A DNA stretch of 17,405 nucleotides from assembly GCA_904398675.1 (NCBI GenBank), contig CAJFPI010000158.1:1-17405 (forward strand), read 5' to 3'. The position numbers and the translations under genes were made by a program. Shown piece after piece: positions 1-7,722 of the stretch; position 1 is the first letter of the stretch, and each line of letters begins with the position of its first letter. Under the pieces are notes generated by a model. The model was not told the origin of the DNA. It ran no database searches and saw only the letters and a list, made by a program, of their open reading frames with translations. The stretch is from an uncultured Oscillospiraceae bacterium. Its GTDB lineage: Bacteria > Bacillota > Clostridia > Oscillospirales > Oscillospiraceae.

Positions 1-299
1 CGATCCTGGCTATGAACGACTCCTACTATGCCTACACCATCCCCGCCGGCACCTATGCCAACCAGGAGGAGGACATCAACACCTTCGCCATCGCCAACTA
101 CATCTTCTGCCGCGCCGACCTGGATGAGGACATCGTGTACAACTTCGTCAAGTGCATCTATGACAACCTGGAGGACGTGTATGCCATCCACAGCATCTGC
201 GAGGGCAACATCACCCTGGAGAACGTGGCCAACGGTCTGACGATTCCCATGCACCCCGGCGCTGAGAAGTACTACAAGGAAGTAGGCGCCATGGAGTAA
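1..299 (+). CDS. TRAP transporter solute-binding protein, TAXI family (3' end only)
   Basis: The reading frame is open from the left edge (in frame from base 3) to TAA at 297-299, so this is the last ~99 residues of a longer gene; the ATG at 12 is internal. The C-terminal pattern, with an acidic helix containing NFVKCIYDNLEDV and the ending GLTIPMHPGAEKYYKEVG, is typical of TAXI-family extracytoplasmic receptors. These bind small organic acids or amino acids and deliver them to fused TRAP permeases. A fused permease follows directly, separated by a terminator-like hairpin, which supports the call. The ligand cannot be deduced because the binding domain lies outside the window. Family is known from the C-terminal motif and neighbour; substrate is unknown. 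Confidence 0.85.
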   Translation, partial: ILAMNDSYYAYTIPAGTYANQEEDINTFAIANYIFCRADLDEDIVYNFVKCIYDNLEDVYAIHSICEGNITLENVANGLTIPMHPGAEKYYKEVGAME

Positions 300-342
300 T
301 GGCAGGACAGCTTCCGATGTAGCGGAAACCAAGCAGAAAACG

Positions 343-397
343 GATGGGCGGGAGTGCGGGGCTCCCGGCCGAAGCCTCCCGCCCATCTGTCTTTCTT
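343..397 (+). terminator. Terminator/attenuator hairpin between TRAP receptor and permease
   Basis: A perfect 12-bp inverted repeat (343-354 with 376-387, arm GATGGGCGGGAG) has a 21-nt loop and is followed by a T-rich tract at 388-397 (TGTCTTTCTT). Its place between the receptor and permease genes fits partial termination, which would make more receptor than permease, a common arrangement in binding-protein transporters. The stoichiometric role is inference. Confidence 0.75.
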
Positions 398-423
398 GAA
401 TGAGAAAGGTGGTGCCAGTTCTC

Positions 424-2433
424 GTGGATGAGAAGAAAAATGTGACACAGACCGAGCCGGAAGCGTCCGAGGAGCACAAAAGTGCTCTGGAAAGCATTGA
501 AATGCTGGACGTGGAGGAGAACCTCAAAAAGTACGACTCTGAGTCTGTAATGACCGAAAACAAGGGCTTTGTCGCCCGTTTGGTCACTGTGCTTGCGGTG
601 TGCTTATCCGTGTATCAGCTGTTCCTGGCCAGCCCCTGGGGAACCATCCCCTCCGCAAAGGCGCGGGCCATTCACCTGGGCTTTGTTATGGCCCTGATTT
701 TCCTGAACGTCCCCATGCTGAAAAAGAAGGACGGGACCCTGGTCAACTTCATTCCCTGGAGCATGATCTGCGCGGTCCTGGCCCTGGGCTTCAACTTCTA
801 CCTGTACGGCAGAATCGATCCCATCGCGGCCAACGGCGGCGTGCTGACCGACTTGGACTATCTGTGCTGCGCCGTGATCCTGGTCCTGGTGCTGCTGGCG
901 GGCCGCCGCAGCCTGGGCACGATCATGTGCGTGCTGCCCATATTGTTCCTAGTCTATGCCTACTTCGGCGCGTCTCTCCCCGGGATTTTGAATCACCGCG
1001 GCTTCAGCGTTGCCCGTCTGCTGCGGCAGATGGTGACCTCGGCCGAGGGCATCTACGGTATCCCCCTGGGCGTGTCCTGTTCCACCATTTTCCTGTTTGT
1101 GCTCTTCGGCGCCTTCCTCAGTGAGACCGGCCTGAGCGAGCTGTTTACCAACGTGGCTATGGCCATCGCCGGCGATAAGGACGGCGGTCCCGCCAAGGTG
1201 TCCATCGTGGCCTCCGGTCTGCTGGGCATGATCAACGGCTCCGCCGCGGCCAACGTGGTGACCACCGGCGCCTTCACCATCCCTCTGATGAAGAAGCTGG
1301 GCTATCAGAACCATTTCGCAGGGGCGGTAGAAGCGGTGGCCTCCACAGGAGGACAGATTATGCCGCCCGTCATGGGCGCCGCCGCCTTCATCATGGCGGA
1401 GTACTTAGGTGTGTCCTACCGGACCATCATCTTCTACGCCATCATTCCGGCGGTGCTGTACTATGTGGCCCTGTGGATCAACGTAGACCTGGAGGCCAAG
1501 CGCACCGGGCTGCGGGGCTATCCCAAGGACCAGCTGCCCAAGATCGGCAAGGAGCTGAAGGCCCGGGGACACCTGCTGATCCCCGTGGCGGTCCTGATGG
1601 CCCTGCTGATGATGAACTACAGCGCTTCCTACTCCTGCTTCATCAGCATTGTGGCCCTGGTCATCGTCAGCTCCTTTAAGAAGAGCAGCCGCCTGAATCT
1701 CAAGAGCCTGGTGAAGGCCCTGGAGAGCGGCGCCAAGCAGGGCATGAGCGTGGCCATCGCCACCGCCGTGTGCGGCATCATCGTGGGCGTGGTCAACCTG
1801 ACCGGTATCGGCCTGCAGCTGGCCAACATCATCCTGGACATCGCCGGCGGCAACCTGTTCCTCACCATGGTCATGACCATGATCGCCTGCGTCATCCTGG
1901 GCATGGGCATGCCCACCTCCGCCGCCTACATCGTGGCCGCCACCGTGGCCGTAGGCGCCATGACCAAGCTGGGCGTCAGCCTGGCGGCGGCCCACCTGTT
2001 CGTTTTGTACTATGCGGCTCTGTCCGCCATCACGCCCCCTGTGGCCCTGGCCTCCTACGCCGGCGCCGGCATCGCGGGCGCCAACCCCAACAAGGTGGGC
2101 TGGACGGCGGTGCGGATTGGCCTGCTGGCCTTCGTGATCCCCTTCTTCTTCGTCTACTCTCCCGAGCTGATGATGATGCAGGGGGCCTGGTACAATATCC
2201 TGTGGGCCTTCATCTCCGCCTGCGTGGGCTGCTTCTGCCTGGGCGGTGCCCTGATCGGATACTATAAGACCAACCTGAAGATCTATGAGCGGGCAGCCCT
2301 GCTGTTCGCCGCGGCCAACCTGGTGGACTCCGGTCTGGTCACAGACGCCATCGGCTTTGGCCTGCTTATCCTGGTGCTGTTCCTGCAGAACCAGCGCTAT
2401 AAGAAGGAGAAAGCTGCGAAAGCGGCAGCGTAA
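424..2433 (+). CDS. TRAP transporter fused permease (4TM/12TM DctQ-DctM fusion)
   Basis: Inner-membrane permease that uses an ion gradient to import the ligand caught by the upstream TAXI receptor. A charged cytoplasmic N-terminus of about 45 residues is followed by hydrophobic segments throughout: a small DctQ-like part, then a DctM-like part. DctM-type signatures are NGSAAANVVTTGAF, STGGQIMPPVMGAAAF, GMGMPTSAAYIVAAT and ITPPVALASYAGAGIAGANP; the protein ends in a lysine-rich tail. About 670 residues is usual for TAXI-linked fused permeases. Start: ATG at 400 has no ribosome binding site and sits just after the terminator hairpin. GTG at 424 follows AAAGGTGG (405-412) by 11 nt and is preferred; using ATG 400 would add 8 residues. 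It is followed after 89 nt by a sugar-acid-type dehydratase, so the cargo may be a hydroxy acid (inference). Confidence 0.92.
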   Translation: MDEKKNVTQTEPEASEEHKSALESIEMLDVEENLKKYDSESVMTENKGFVARLVTVLAVCLSVYQLFLASPWGTIPSAKARAIHLGFVMALIFLNVPMLKKKDGTLVNFIPWSMICAVLALGFNFYLYGRIDPIAANGGVLTDLDYLCCAVILVLVLLAGRRSLGTIMCVLPILFLVYAYFGASLPGILNHRGFSVARLLRQMVTSAEGIYGIPLGVSCSTIFLFVLFGAFLSETGLSELFTNVAMAIAGDKDGGPAKVSIVASGLLGMINGSAAANVVTTGAFTIPLMKKLGYQNHFAGAVEAVASTGGQIMPPVMGAAAFIMAEYLGVSYRTIIFYAIIPAVLYYVALWINVDLEAKRTGLRGYPKDQLPKIGKELKARGHLLIPVAVLMALLMMNYSASYSCFISIVALVIVSSFKKSSRLNLKSLVKALESGAKQGMSVAIATAVCGIIVGVVNLTGIGLQLANIILDIAGGNLFLTMVMTMIACVILGMGMPTSAAYIVAATVAVGAMTKLGVSLAAAHLFVLYYAALSAITPPVALASYAGAGIAGANPNKVGWTAVRIGLLAFVIPFFFVYSPELMMMQGAWYNILWAFISACVGCFCLGGALIGYYKTNLKIYERAALLFAAANLVDSGLVTDAIGFGLLILVLFLQNQRYKKEKAAKAAA

Positions 2434-2448
2434 ATTTTGATGGATATC

Positions 2449-2498
2449 AGCCGCAGCGACATGTCTTGTGTCGATCTTTCGGGACAGTCGCTGCGGCT
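2449..2498 (+). other. Intergenic stem-loop between TRAP permease and dehydratase
   Basis: A perfect 12-bp inverted repeat, AGCCGCAGCGAC (2449-2460) with GTCGCTGCGGCT (2487-2498), is extended inward by TGTC (2462-2465) with GACA (2483-2486) across a bulged A. No T-run follows, so it is not a standard intrinsic terminator. It may protect or punctuate the mRNA, or attenuate transcription before the dehydratase gene. Structure is seen; role is inference. Confidence 0.65.
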
Positions 2499-2522
2499 GG
2501 TTCCCTATGTGGAGAGATGCTT

Positions 2523-4040
2523 ATGAAACGATATGCAATTCGGTTGGAGCAAGAGGACAACGTGGTGATTGCCCGCCATGATTTGCAGAAGGGCTTGGAA
2601 ATCGAAGAGGGCATCACCCTCCTGGAGGACATTCCCGCCGGCTATAAGATCGCGGCCCGGGATCTGAAGAAGGGGGAGGAGATCCGCAAGTACAACACGG
2701 TGATCGGCTACGCCTCCCAGGACATCCGGCGGGGGGAGATGATCCACAACCACAACGACGAGTTTGACGCCCGGGGGGTGGACTACGCCTTCGGCGCGGA
2801 CTGCCATCCGGTGGAGCTGATCCCCCCGGAGCAGCGGCGCACCTTCCTGGGGATTCGGCGGGCGGACGGCCGGGTGGCCACCCGGAACTACATCGGGATT
2901 CTGGTGTGCTCCAACTGCGCCGCCACCGTCGCCCGGAAGATCAGCGAACATTTTACCAAGGAATATATGGAGCGCTACCCCAATGTGGACGGGGTGGTCC
3001 CTTTCATTACCGAGCTGGGCTGCGGCATGGAGCAGTCGGGAGAGCCTCTGGCTCTGCTGCAGCGCACCCTGGCGGGATATATCCGCAACCCCAACATGGG
3101 GGGCTCCATTCTGGTGGCCCTGGGCTGTGAGCGCAACAACATCGACAAGCTGATGGCGGCCCAGAACCTGCAGGAGACTCCCCTCTTCCACCGCATGGTG
3201 ATCCAGGAGATCGGCGGAACACGGAAGTCCATTGAGGAGGGCATCCGCCTGGTGGAGGAGATGCTGCCCGTCGTCAACGACGTTCACCGGGAGCCCTGCT
3301 CCGCCGAGCACCTGCTGGTGGCCCTGGAGTGCGGCGGCTCAGACGGCTTCTCCGGCCTGTCCGCCAACCCCGGCCTGGGGAAGGCCATGGACATTCTGGT
3401 GAAGAACGGCGGCGGCTGCATCCACTCGGAGACCACGGAGATTTTCGGGGCGGAGCACATCCTCACCCGCCGGGCGGTGTCCCAGGAGGTGGGCCAGAAG
3501 CTGGTGGACCGGCTGAACTGGTGGCTGAAGCACACCGAGGGCCGGGACTGCCAGATCAACGGCAAGGTCTCCCCCGGCAACAACAAGGGGGGCATCACCA
3601 ACGTGCTGGAGAAGTCCCTGGGCGGCGTCAAGAAGAGCGGCACCACCCCCCTCAACGAGGTGTACGAGTACGCCTATCCGGTGACCGCCCCCGGCGTCTC
3701 CTTTATGGACACCCCGGGCTACGATCCCATCGCCTCCACCGGACAGATCGCCGGCGGCGCCAACCTGATGTGCTTTACCACCGGCCGGGGCTCCTGCTTT
3801 GGCTCGGTGCTGGTGCCGGTGATCAAGCTGGCCAGCCACACGGAGCTCTATGAGCACATGGAGGAGGACATGGACGTGAACTGCGGCACCGTCATCGACG
3901 GCACCCAGGACATCCAGCAGCTGGGGGAGGACATCTTTGAGGAGATCCTGGCGGTGGCCTCCGGCAAGAAGACCAAGAGCGAGGAGCTGGGAATCGGCGA
4001 GAGCGAGTTCGCCCCCTGGCCCATCGGCGTGTTTGCCTAA
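2523..4040 (+). CDS. UxaA/GarD-family hydro-lyase (altronate/galactarate dehydratase-like)
   Basis: A cytoplasmic, metal-dependent dehydratase family that removes water from sugar acids such as altronate or galactarate to give 2-keto-3-deoxy acids. The 505-residue protein has the full two-part layout. An N-terminal SAF-like domain (about 1-80, with IPAGYKIAARDLKKGEEI) is joined to the catalytic domain (about 105-505). Family signatures include ILVCSNCAAT (126-135), TELGCGME (163-170), ECGGSDGFSGLSANPGLG (269-286), SETTEIFGAEHILTRRAVS (302-320), PGNNKGGITNVLEKSLGG (351-368), FMDTPGYDP (394-402) and TTGRGSCFGS (419-428). ATG 2523 is chosen because GGAGAG (2511-2516) lies 6 nt upstream; ATG 2517 and a far-upstream TTG are less likely. 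The SDR follows by 42 nt, so dehydratase and oxidoreductase probably work in series. Related families include (R)-sulfolactate sulfo-lyase SuyAB, usually two separate proteins, so exact substrate is uncertain. Confidence 0.9.
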   Translation: MKRYAIRLEQEDNVVIARHDLQKGLEIEEGITLLEDIPAGYKIAARDLKKGEEIRKYNTVIGYASQDIRRGEMIHNHNDEFDARGVDYAFGADCHPVELIPPEQRRTFLGIRRADGRVATRNYIGILVCSNCAATVARKISEHFTKEYMERYPNVDGVVPFITELGCGMEQSGEPLALLQRTLAGYIRNPNMGGSILVALGCERNNIDKLMAAQNLQETPLFHRMVIQEIGGTRKSIEEGIRLVEEMLPVVNDVHREPCSAEHLLVALECGGSDGFSGLSANPGLGKAMDILVKNGGGCIHSETTEIFGAEHILTRRAVSQEVGQKLVDRLNWWLKHTEGRDCQINGKVSPGNNKGGITNVLEKSLGGVKKSGTTPLNEVYEYAYPVTAPGVSFMDTPGYDPIASTGQIAGGANLMCFTTGRGSCFGSVLVPVIKLASHTELYEHMEEDMDVNCGTVIDGTQDIQQLGEDIFEEILAVASGKKTKSEELGIGESEFAPWPIGVFA

Positions 4041-4082
4041 TGGATCAAAAAAGATAGACGGAAGAAACAGGAGGGTATCAAA

Positions 4083-4865
4083 ATGGATATGGGTCTCTCT
4101 GGAAAAACCGTAGTGATCACCGGCGGCGGCACGGGCATCGGAAAGGCGGCCGCCCTGGAATTTCTGAAAGAGGGCTGTCACGTGGCGGTCTGCGGCCGCC
4201 GCATGGAGAAGCTGCAGCAGGCCCAGGAGGAGTTCCGGGCCCTGGGCTATGAGCTGATGATCCGCAGCGTGGACGTGACCGACTACCAGGCCATGGCTGA
4301 CTTTGCCGACGCGGTAGAGGAGAAATACGGCCGGATCGACGTATGGGCCAACAACGCCGGCTCCAACCACATTAAGAGCCTGATGGACTATGATGTGGAG
4401 GAGTTCCGGGCCATGACCGATGTGATTCTGGTCTCCGTCTTTTCCGGCTGCAAAATCGCCGCGGAGCACATGCGCAAGGCGGGGGGCGGCGGAGTCATTT
4501 TGAACGCCTCCTCCTTCTCGGCGGTGATCCCCAACGCAGGGCGGGCGCCCTACAGCGCCTGCAAAGCGGGGGTGTCCTCTCTGACCCGCACTTTCGCCGC
4601 GGAGCTGGCCAAGGACCAGATCCGGGTGGTGGCCTACGTCCCCGGCATGACCGCCACGGAGATTTCCGCCAAAAACATTGAGAAGAACGGTCCCCGCCTC
4701 ATGCGGGATATTCCCATGCAGCGCTTCGGCGTGCCGGAGGACTGCGCCAAGCTGATGGTATTTTTAGCCTCCGACAATGCCAGTTATATCAACGGCACCC
4801 AAATTGAGGTAGCAGGGGCAAAATTATGCGTTCAAAATCCGTTATATTCTTACGAAAATGGATGA
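4083..4865 (+). CDS. Short-chain dehydrogenase/reductase (SDR)
   Basis: A 260-residue classical SDR that interconverts an alcohol and a ketone with NAD(P). The Rossmann glycine motif TGGGTGIG is at 13-20, NNAG at 90-93, the catalytic Ser at about 143-144 (NASSFSA), and the YxxxK pair at Tyr157/Lys161 (APYSACKAG). The strand after the glycine motif ends in CGRR (37-40), with arginines where NAD-specific enzymes usually carry an acidic residue, so NADP(H) is the likelier cofactor (inference). ATG 4083 has an excellent AGGAGGG (4069-4075) 7 nt upstream. It lies 42 nt after the UxaA/GarD-like gene and probably shares its transcript, oxidising a hydroxy acid before dehydration or reducing a keto product after it. 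The last ~10 residues (VQNPLYSYENG) extend beyond the usual SDR core and are the only odd part. Substrate is not deducible. Confidence 0.93.
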   Translation: MDMGLSGKTVVITGGGTGIGKAAALEFLKEGCHVAVCGRRMEKLQQAQEEFRALGYELMIRSVDVTDYQAMADFADAVEEKYGRIDVWANNAGSNHIKSLMDYDVEEFRAMTDVILVSVFSGCKIAAEHMRKAGGGGVILNASSFSAVIPNAGRAPYSACKAGVSSLTRTFAAELAKDQIRVVAYVPGMTATEISAKNIEKNGPRLMRDIPMQRFGVPEDCAKLMVFLASDNASYINGTQIEVAGAKLCVQNPLYSYENG

Positions 4866-4890
4866 CAAAAACGGAAAAAGGGTGTACAAT
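4862..4890 (+). promoter_or_regulatory. Sigma-70-type promoter for aminotransferase/symporter unit
   Basis: ATGACA (4862-4867) and TACAAT (4885-4890) are separated by exactly 17 nt. Each matches the TTGACA/TATAAT consensus at five of six positions. The -35 box overlaps the SDR stop codon (TGA 4863-4865). Transcription would start near 4897, giving a leader of about 125 nt before the aminotransferase start. This separates the downstream genes from the TRAP/dehydratase/SDR group. Confidence 0.7.
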
Positions 4891-4896
4891 ATAGAC

Positions 4897-5020
4897 CAGA
4901 CCTCAGAGGAGACTGAGGGGGAGCCTGGCCCATCTCCAGGTTTTGTGCAAGAAGCTGAGAGGCAGCAGCGGGAAATCCCCCGCGTACGCCTCAGCTAAGA
5001 TATCACAGGGGGTAATTTTG
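4897..5020 (+). promoter_or_regulatory. Structured 5' leader, candidate cis-regulatory RNA
   Basis: Between the promoter and the aminotransferase start the sequence folds on paper into consecutive hairpins. CCTCAG (4901-4906) pairs with CTGAGG (4913-4918), CCTGG (4924-4928) with CCAGG (4936-4940), GCTGAG (4954-4959) with CTCAGC (4990-4995), and nested inside it GCGGG (4968-4972) with CCCGC (4979-4983). The five Cs at 4977-4981 could instead pair with GGGGG of the ribosome binding site (5008-5012), giving a mutually exclusive fold. GGAGA in the first loop (4908-4912) is complementary to TCTCC (4933-4937). It does not match any riboswitch or T-box consensus I recognise. Pairings are seen; a switching role is inference. 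Confidence 0.5.
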
Positions 5021-6193
5021 ATGCAATTTTCCAACCATATGGATGCCATCCAGCTGAGCAACATCCGCGCCATCGGCGAGAAGGCTGCGGCTCTGGCGGC
5101 GGAGGGCCGTGAAGTCACCAAGCTGCAGGTGGGCGAGCCGGACTTCGGCACACCTAAGCACATTGTGGACGCGGCCATTGCCTCTCTGCAGGCGGGGGAC
5201 ACCCACTACGCACCCAACCGGGGCACCCTGGCCTTCCGGCAGGCGATTGCGGATAAGCTCTGGAATGACAACCAGGTAAAGGTGGATCCAGTGAGCGAGG
5301 TCCTGGTGATGAACGGCTGTGCAGAGGCCCTCTTCTGTGCGGTGACCGGTCTGCTGGACCCGGGCGACGAGATGATCATCATTGAGCCCACATTTATCAA
5401 CTACATCCAGCTGGCGAAGATCGCCAATGCAGTCCCGGTGGTGATTCGGGCCCGGGAGGAGGACAAGTGGCTCCCCGACCCGGAGGTGATCCGCAAGGCC
5501 ATCACACCCAAGACCAAGATGATCCTGCTCAATACGCCCACCAACCCCACCGGTGCGGTCTATCCCTATGAGCTGCTGAAGGAAATTGCAGACCTGGCCC
5601 AGAAGCACGGCATCTTTGTGGTGGCGGACGAGGTCTATGAGAAGCTGATCTACGGCGACGCCAAGCATGTCTCCATCGCTTCCATTCCCGGAATGGAGGA
5701 GCTGGGCGTGACCATCAACGGCCTGTCCAAGGCCTATGCCATGACCGGCTGGCGTCTGGGCTACATCGCCGCCCGGAAAGAGCTGATCCTGCCCATGCTG
5801 AAGGTCCACCAGTACACCACCACCTGTATTCCCATCTTCGTACAGGCCGGCGGCGTGGACGCCATCCGCAACAGCGAAGCGGATGTGGAGCAGATGCGTC
5901 AGGAGTATGAGCGGCGCCGCAACCTGATCTCCGGTATTTTGGAGGAGATCCCGGGCGTCACCCTGGTGCGTCCTCAGGGCACCTTCTATCTCTATCCCAA
6001 CATCTCCGCTTCCGGGCTGAAGAGCCCCGATTTCATCAACCGCCTGCTGGACGAGGAGGGTGTGGCCACCATTCCCGGCACCACCTTCGACAGCGCCGGC
6101 GAGGCCAACATCCGCATCTCCTTTGCCAGCGACGAGGCCAGCCTGCGCCGCGGTGCAGAGAAGATCGGTAAGCTGATGGCGTCTTTGCGCTGA
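5021..6193 (+). CDS. Pyridoxal-phosphate aminotransferase, class I/II (AspC/PatA-like)
   Basis: Cytoplasmic fold-type I aminotransferase moving an amino group between an amino acid and a 2-keto acid. The 390 residues carry the full set of PLP-site residues: NPTG with Asn175 (175-178), Asp203 in VADEVYEKLIYG, Lys237 in GLSKAYAMTGWRLG (Schiff-base lysine), Arg245, and Arg365 in NIRISFA (carboxylate-binding arginine). QVGEPDFGTP near the N-terminus and HYAPNRGTLAFRQAIA are typical of the subgroup holding aspartate, aromatic and branched-chain aminotransferases. ATG 5021 is chosen because AGGGGGT (5007-5013) is 7 nt upstream; the frame is open further upstream, but that part belongs to the structured leader. 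It has its own promoter and is followed after 116 nt by an amino/dicarboxylic-acid-type symporter, suggesting amino-acid or keto-acid use. The substrate cannot be fixed from sequence. Confidence 0.93.
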   Translation: MQFSNHMDAIQLSNIRAIGEKAAALAAEGREVTKLQVGEPDFGTPKHIVDAAIASLQAGDTHYAPNRGTLAFRQAIADKLWNDNQVKVDPVSEVLVMNGCAEALFCAVTGLLDPGDEMIIIEPTFINYIQLAKIANAVPVVIRAREEDKWLPDPEVIRKAITPKTKMILLNTPTNPTGAVYPYELLKEIADLAQKHGIFVVADEVYEKLIYGDAKHVSIASIPGMEELGVTINGLSKAYAMTGWRLGYIAARKELILPMLKVHQYTTTCIPIFVQAGGVDAIRNSEADVEQMRQEYERRRNLISGILEEIPGVTLVRPQGTFYLYPNISASGLKSPDFINRLLDEEGVATIPGTTFDSAGEANIRISFASDEASLRRGAEKIGKLMASLR

Positions 6194-6281
6194 AAGCGGC
6201 GGCCGCTTTGCCGGCCACTTCCGTTCTTTTGTAGATCAAATGGGTTGGGGGACCATTTTTTGATCTAAATTTTAGCTTTTT
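6193..6281 (+). terminator. Inverted repeats between aminotransferase and symporter; possible terminator
   Basis: Two dyads fill this 116-nt gap. AAAGCGGC (6193-6200) and GCCGCTTT (6202-6209) form a GC-rich palindrome overlapping the stop codon. TAGATCAAA (6232-6240) and TTTGATCTA (6259-6267) form a perfect 9-bp stem, with TGG/CCA (6241-6243/6253-6255) pairing further in across a TTT bulge. T-rich tracts follow (6270-6273 and 6277-6281). The second hairpin could be a partial terminator or an operator-like dyad. The symporter ribosome binding site (AGGAAGGAG, 6291-6299) lies just beyond. Confidence 0.45.
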
Positions 6282-6309
6282 GTAAAGTTGAGGAAGGAGC
6301 GAATTACTT

Positions 6310-7644
6310 ATGGCAGACATCGATGAAAAGCTGAAAAAAGAAGAAATCGACGAGTCCGTCCAAGCAGACATCAAGGAGGAGAAAAAAGGCCTAGGCCTCT
6401 CCATCAAGATGCTCATCGGCATGGTGCTTGGCCTGATTGTGGGTATTCTCGTAGGACCTCCCATCACGGTCATTGCTCCCTTTGGTGACGCCTTTGTAAA
6501 CCTGCTGAAGATGTGCATGGTGCCCATCGTCTTTACGTCCATCACCCTGAGTATTTCTCAGGTGACCGACTTTAAGGAGTTCGGGCGCATCGGCGGCAGA
6601 ATGCTGGGGCTGTTTGTCTTCACCACTATCTGCGCCGCTATCCTGGGTACCCTGTTTGTCAGCATCATCCAGCCGGGCGCTGGCTTTGCTTTGGAAGTTA
6701 CCGGCGAAGTAGAGGCCCGCGAGGCCCCCTCCGTAGCGGAGATTATCCTGGGCATTATTCCCACAAATCCCGTACAGGCACTGGCATCCGGCGACCTGCT
6801 GCCCATCCTGTTCTTCTCCATCATGCTGGGCATCTCCCTGATCATGATTGGCGATGAGAAGAAAAAGCCCATGGTAGACGTGCTGCAGTCCGCGTTCGAC
6901 GCCATGCTGAAGATGATCTCCATCTGCCTGAAGTATGCCCCCATCGGCGTATTTGCGCTGATGGCTGAGCTGGGCGGCGAGTATGGCATCGAGACTCTGC
7001 TGCCTCTGGGCAAGTTCTTCCTGACCGAGTACCTGGTGATGACCATCCAGATCCTGGTGATCTATGGCCTGGTGCTGGCTGTCGTGGCCAAGATCAACAT
7101 TTTCAAGTTCCTCTTCCGGGTGAAGGACGCCCTGATCATCGCCTTCAGCACCGTCTCCGGCAGCGCGGCCATTCCCATCCTGCTGGAGCAGGCTGAGACC
7201 CACTACGGCATCCCCGACCGGATCGCCTCCTTCGGCCTGGTCATTGGCTCTACTGTAAACCAGGACGGCGCGGCGCTGAACATCCCCATCTGCGTCATCT
7301 TCGTCTCTCAGATCTATGGCTTCCAGTTCACCACTGCGGAGCTGATCACCATCATTGTCATGGGTATCATCATGTCCATGGGCGCCTCCGGCGTGCCGGC
7401 CTCCGCGTCCGTGTTCACCATCATGATCCTGACCCGTTTCGGCATCCCGGTGGACGCCTTCGCCATGGTGCTGGCTTCCTACGTCATCATCGACGTGTAC
7501 CTGACCACCGTCAACGTGTGCGGCGACATCGTGTGCGTGTGCTCCTCCTGCCAGATGGAAGGCATCCTGGACCGCAAGGTTTGGGACGACCCCAACTACA
7601 ACCCCGAGGTTGCTCTGAAGGAGAAGAAGCTGGCTGCGAAGTAA
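6310..7644 (+). CDS. DAACS-family cation symporter with altered substrate site
   Basis: Inner-membrane sodium- or proton-coupled symporter of the dicarboxylate/amino acid:cation (GltP/GltPh) family. The 444 residues start with a charged cytoplasmic stretch of about 32 residues. The two-hairpin core follows: AFSTVSGSAAIP replaces the usual serine-rich HP1 motif, NQDGAA (317-322) replaces NMDGTA, and TM8 reads DVYLTTVNVCGD (395-406). By alignment, Leu398 sits where GltPh has Arg397, the residue that holds acidic side chains. The GltPh Asp390 position is Tyr and the Thr314 position is Ala, while Asp394 and Asn401 equivalents remain. Cation binding is therefore likely kept but the substrate is probably not glutamate, aspartate or a plain C4-dicarboxylate (inference). 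The start has AGGAAGGAG at 6291-6299. The gene ends at a strong terminator and may share the aminotransferase transcript. Confidence 0.92.
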   Translation: MADIDEKLKKEEIDESVQADIKEEKKGLGLSIKMLIGMVLGLIVGILVGPPITVIAPFGDAFVNLLKMCMVPIVFTSITLSISQVTDFKEFGRIGGRMLGLFVFTTICAAILGTLFVSIIQPGAGFALEVTGEVEAREAPSVAEIILGIIPTNPVQALASGDLLPILFFSIMLGISLIMIGDEKKKPMVDVLQSAFDAMLKMISICLKYAPIGVFALMAELGGEYGIETLLPLGKFFLTEYLVMTIQILVIYGLVLAVVAKINIFKFLFRVKDALIIAFSTVSGSAAIPILLEQAETHYGIPDRIASFGLVIGSTVNQDGAALNIPICVIFVSQIYGFQFTTAELITIIVMGIIMSMGASGVPASASVFTIMILTRFGIPVDAFAMVLASYVIIDVYLTTVNVCGDIVCVCSSCQMEGILDRKVWDDPNYNPEVALKEKKLAAK

Positions 7645-7685
7645 TTTGCAGATGCACGGTTTGGATCCCTTTTAAGGCAAACGAG

Positions 7686-7722
7686 CGGCTCCCTTGTGCT
7701 TCTCACAAGGGAGCCGTTTTTT
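7686..7722 (+). terminator. Strong intrinsic terminator between convergent operons
   Basis: A perfect 13-bp stem (7686-7698 with 7704-7716, arm CGGCTCCCTTGTG), a 5-nt loop and six Ts (7717-7722) end the plus-strand symporter gene. The T-run overlaps the minus-strand TAA at 7721-7723. Read from the minus strand the same hairpin is followed by CTCGTTTGCC, a poor U-tract, so it is mainly a plus-strand terminator and perhaps a 3' mRNA stabiliser for the opposite operon. Confidence 0.93.

Noticed and set aside
3339..4469. 376-codon minus-strand open frame under the dehydratase and SDR
   Set aside because: It crosses the boundary of two strongly supported plus-strand genes with good ribosome binding sites and has no recognisable domain.
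4897..5020. T-box, TPP or glycine riboswitch in the aminotransferase leader
   Set aside because: The T-box GGNACCGCG element and the conserved cores of the TPP and glycine classes are absent, although GCTGAGA resembles part of a thi-box.
6260..6288. TTGATC-17-TAAAGT as a promoter for the symporter
   Set aside because: A start near 6295 would fall inside the ribosome binding site (6291-6299), leaving no usable leader.
6310..7644. Glutamate/aspartate symporter GltP
   Set aside because: The acid-side-chain arginine and two other substrate residues are replaced, so the specific name is not supported.
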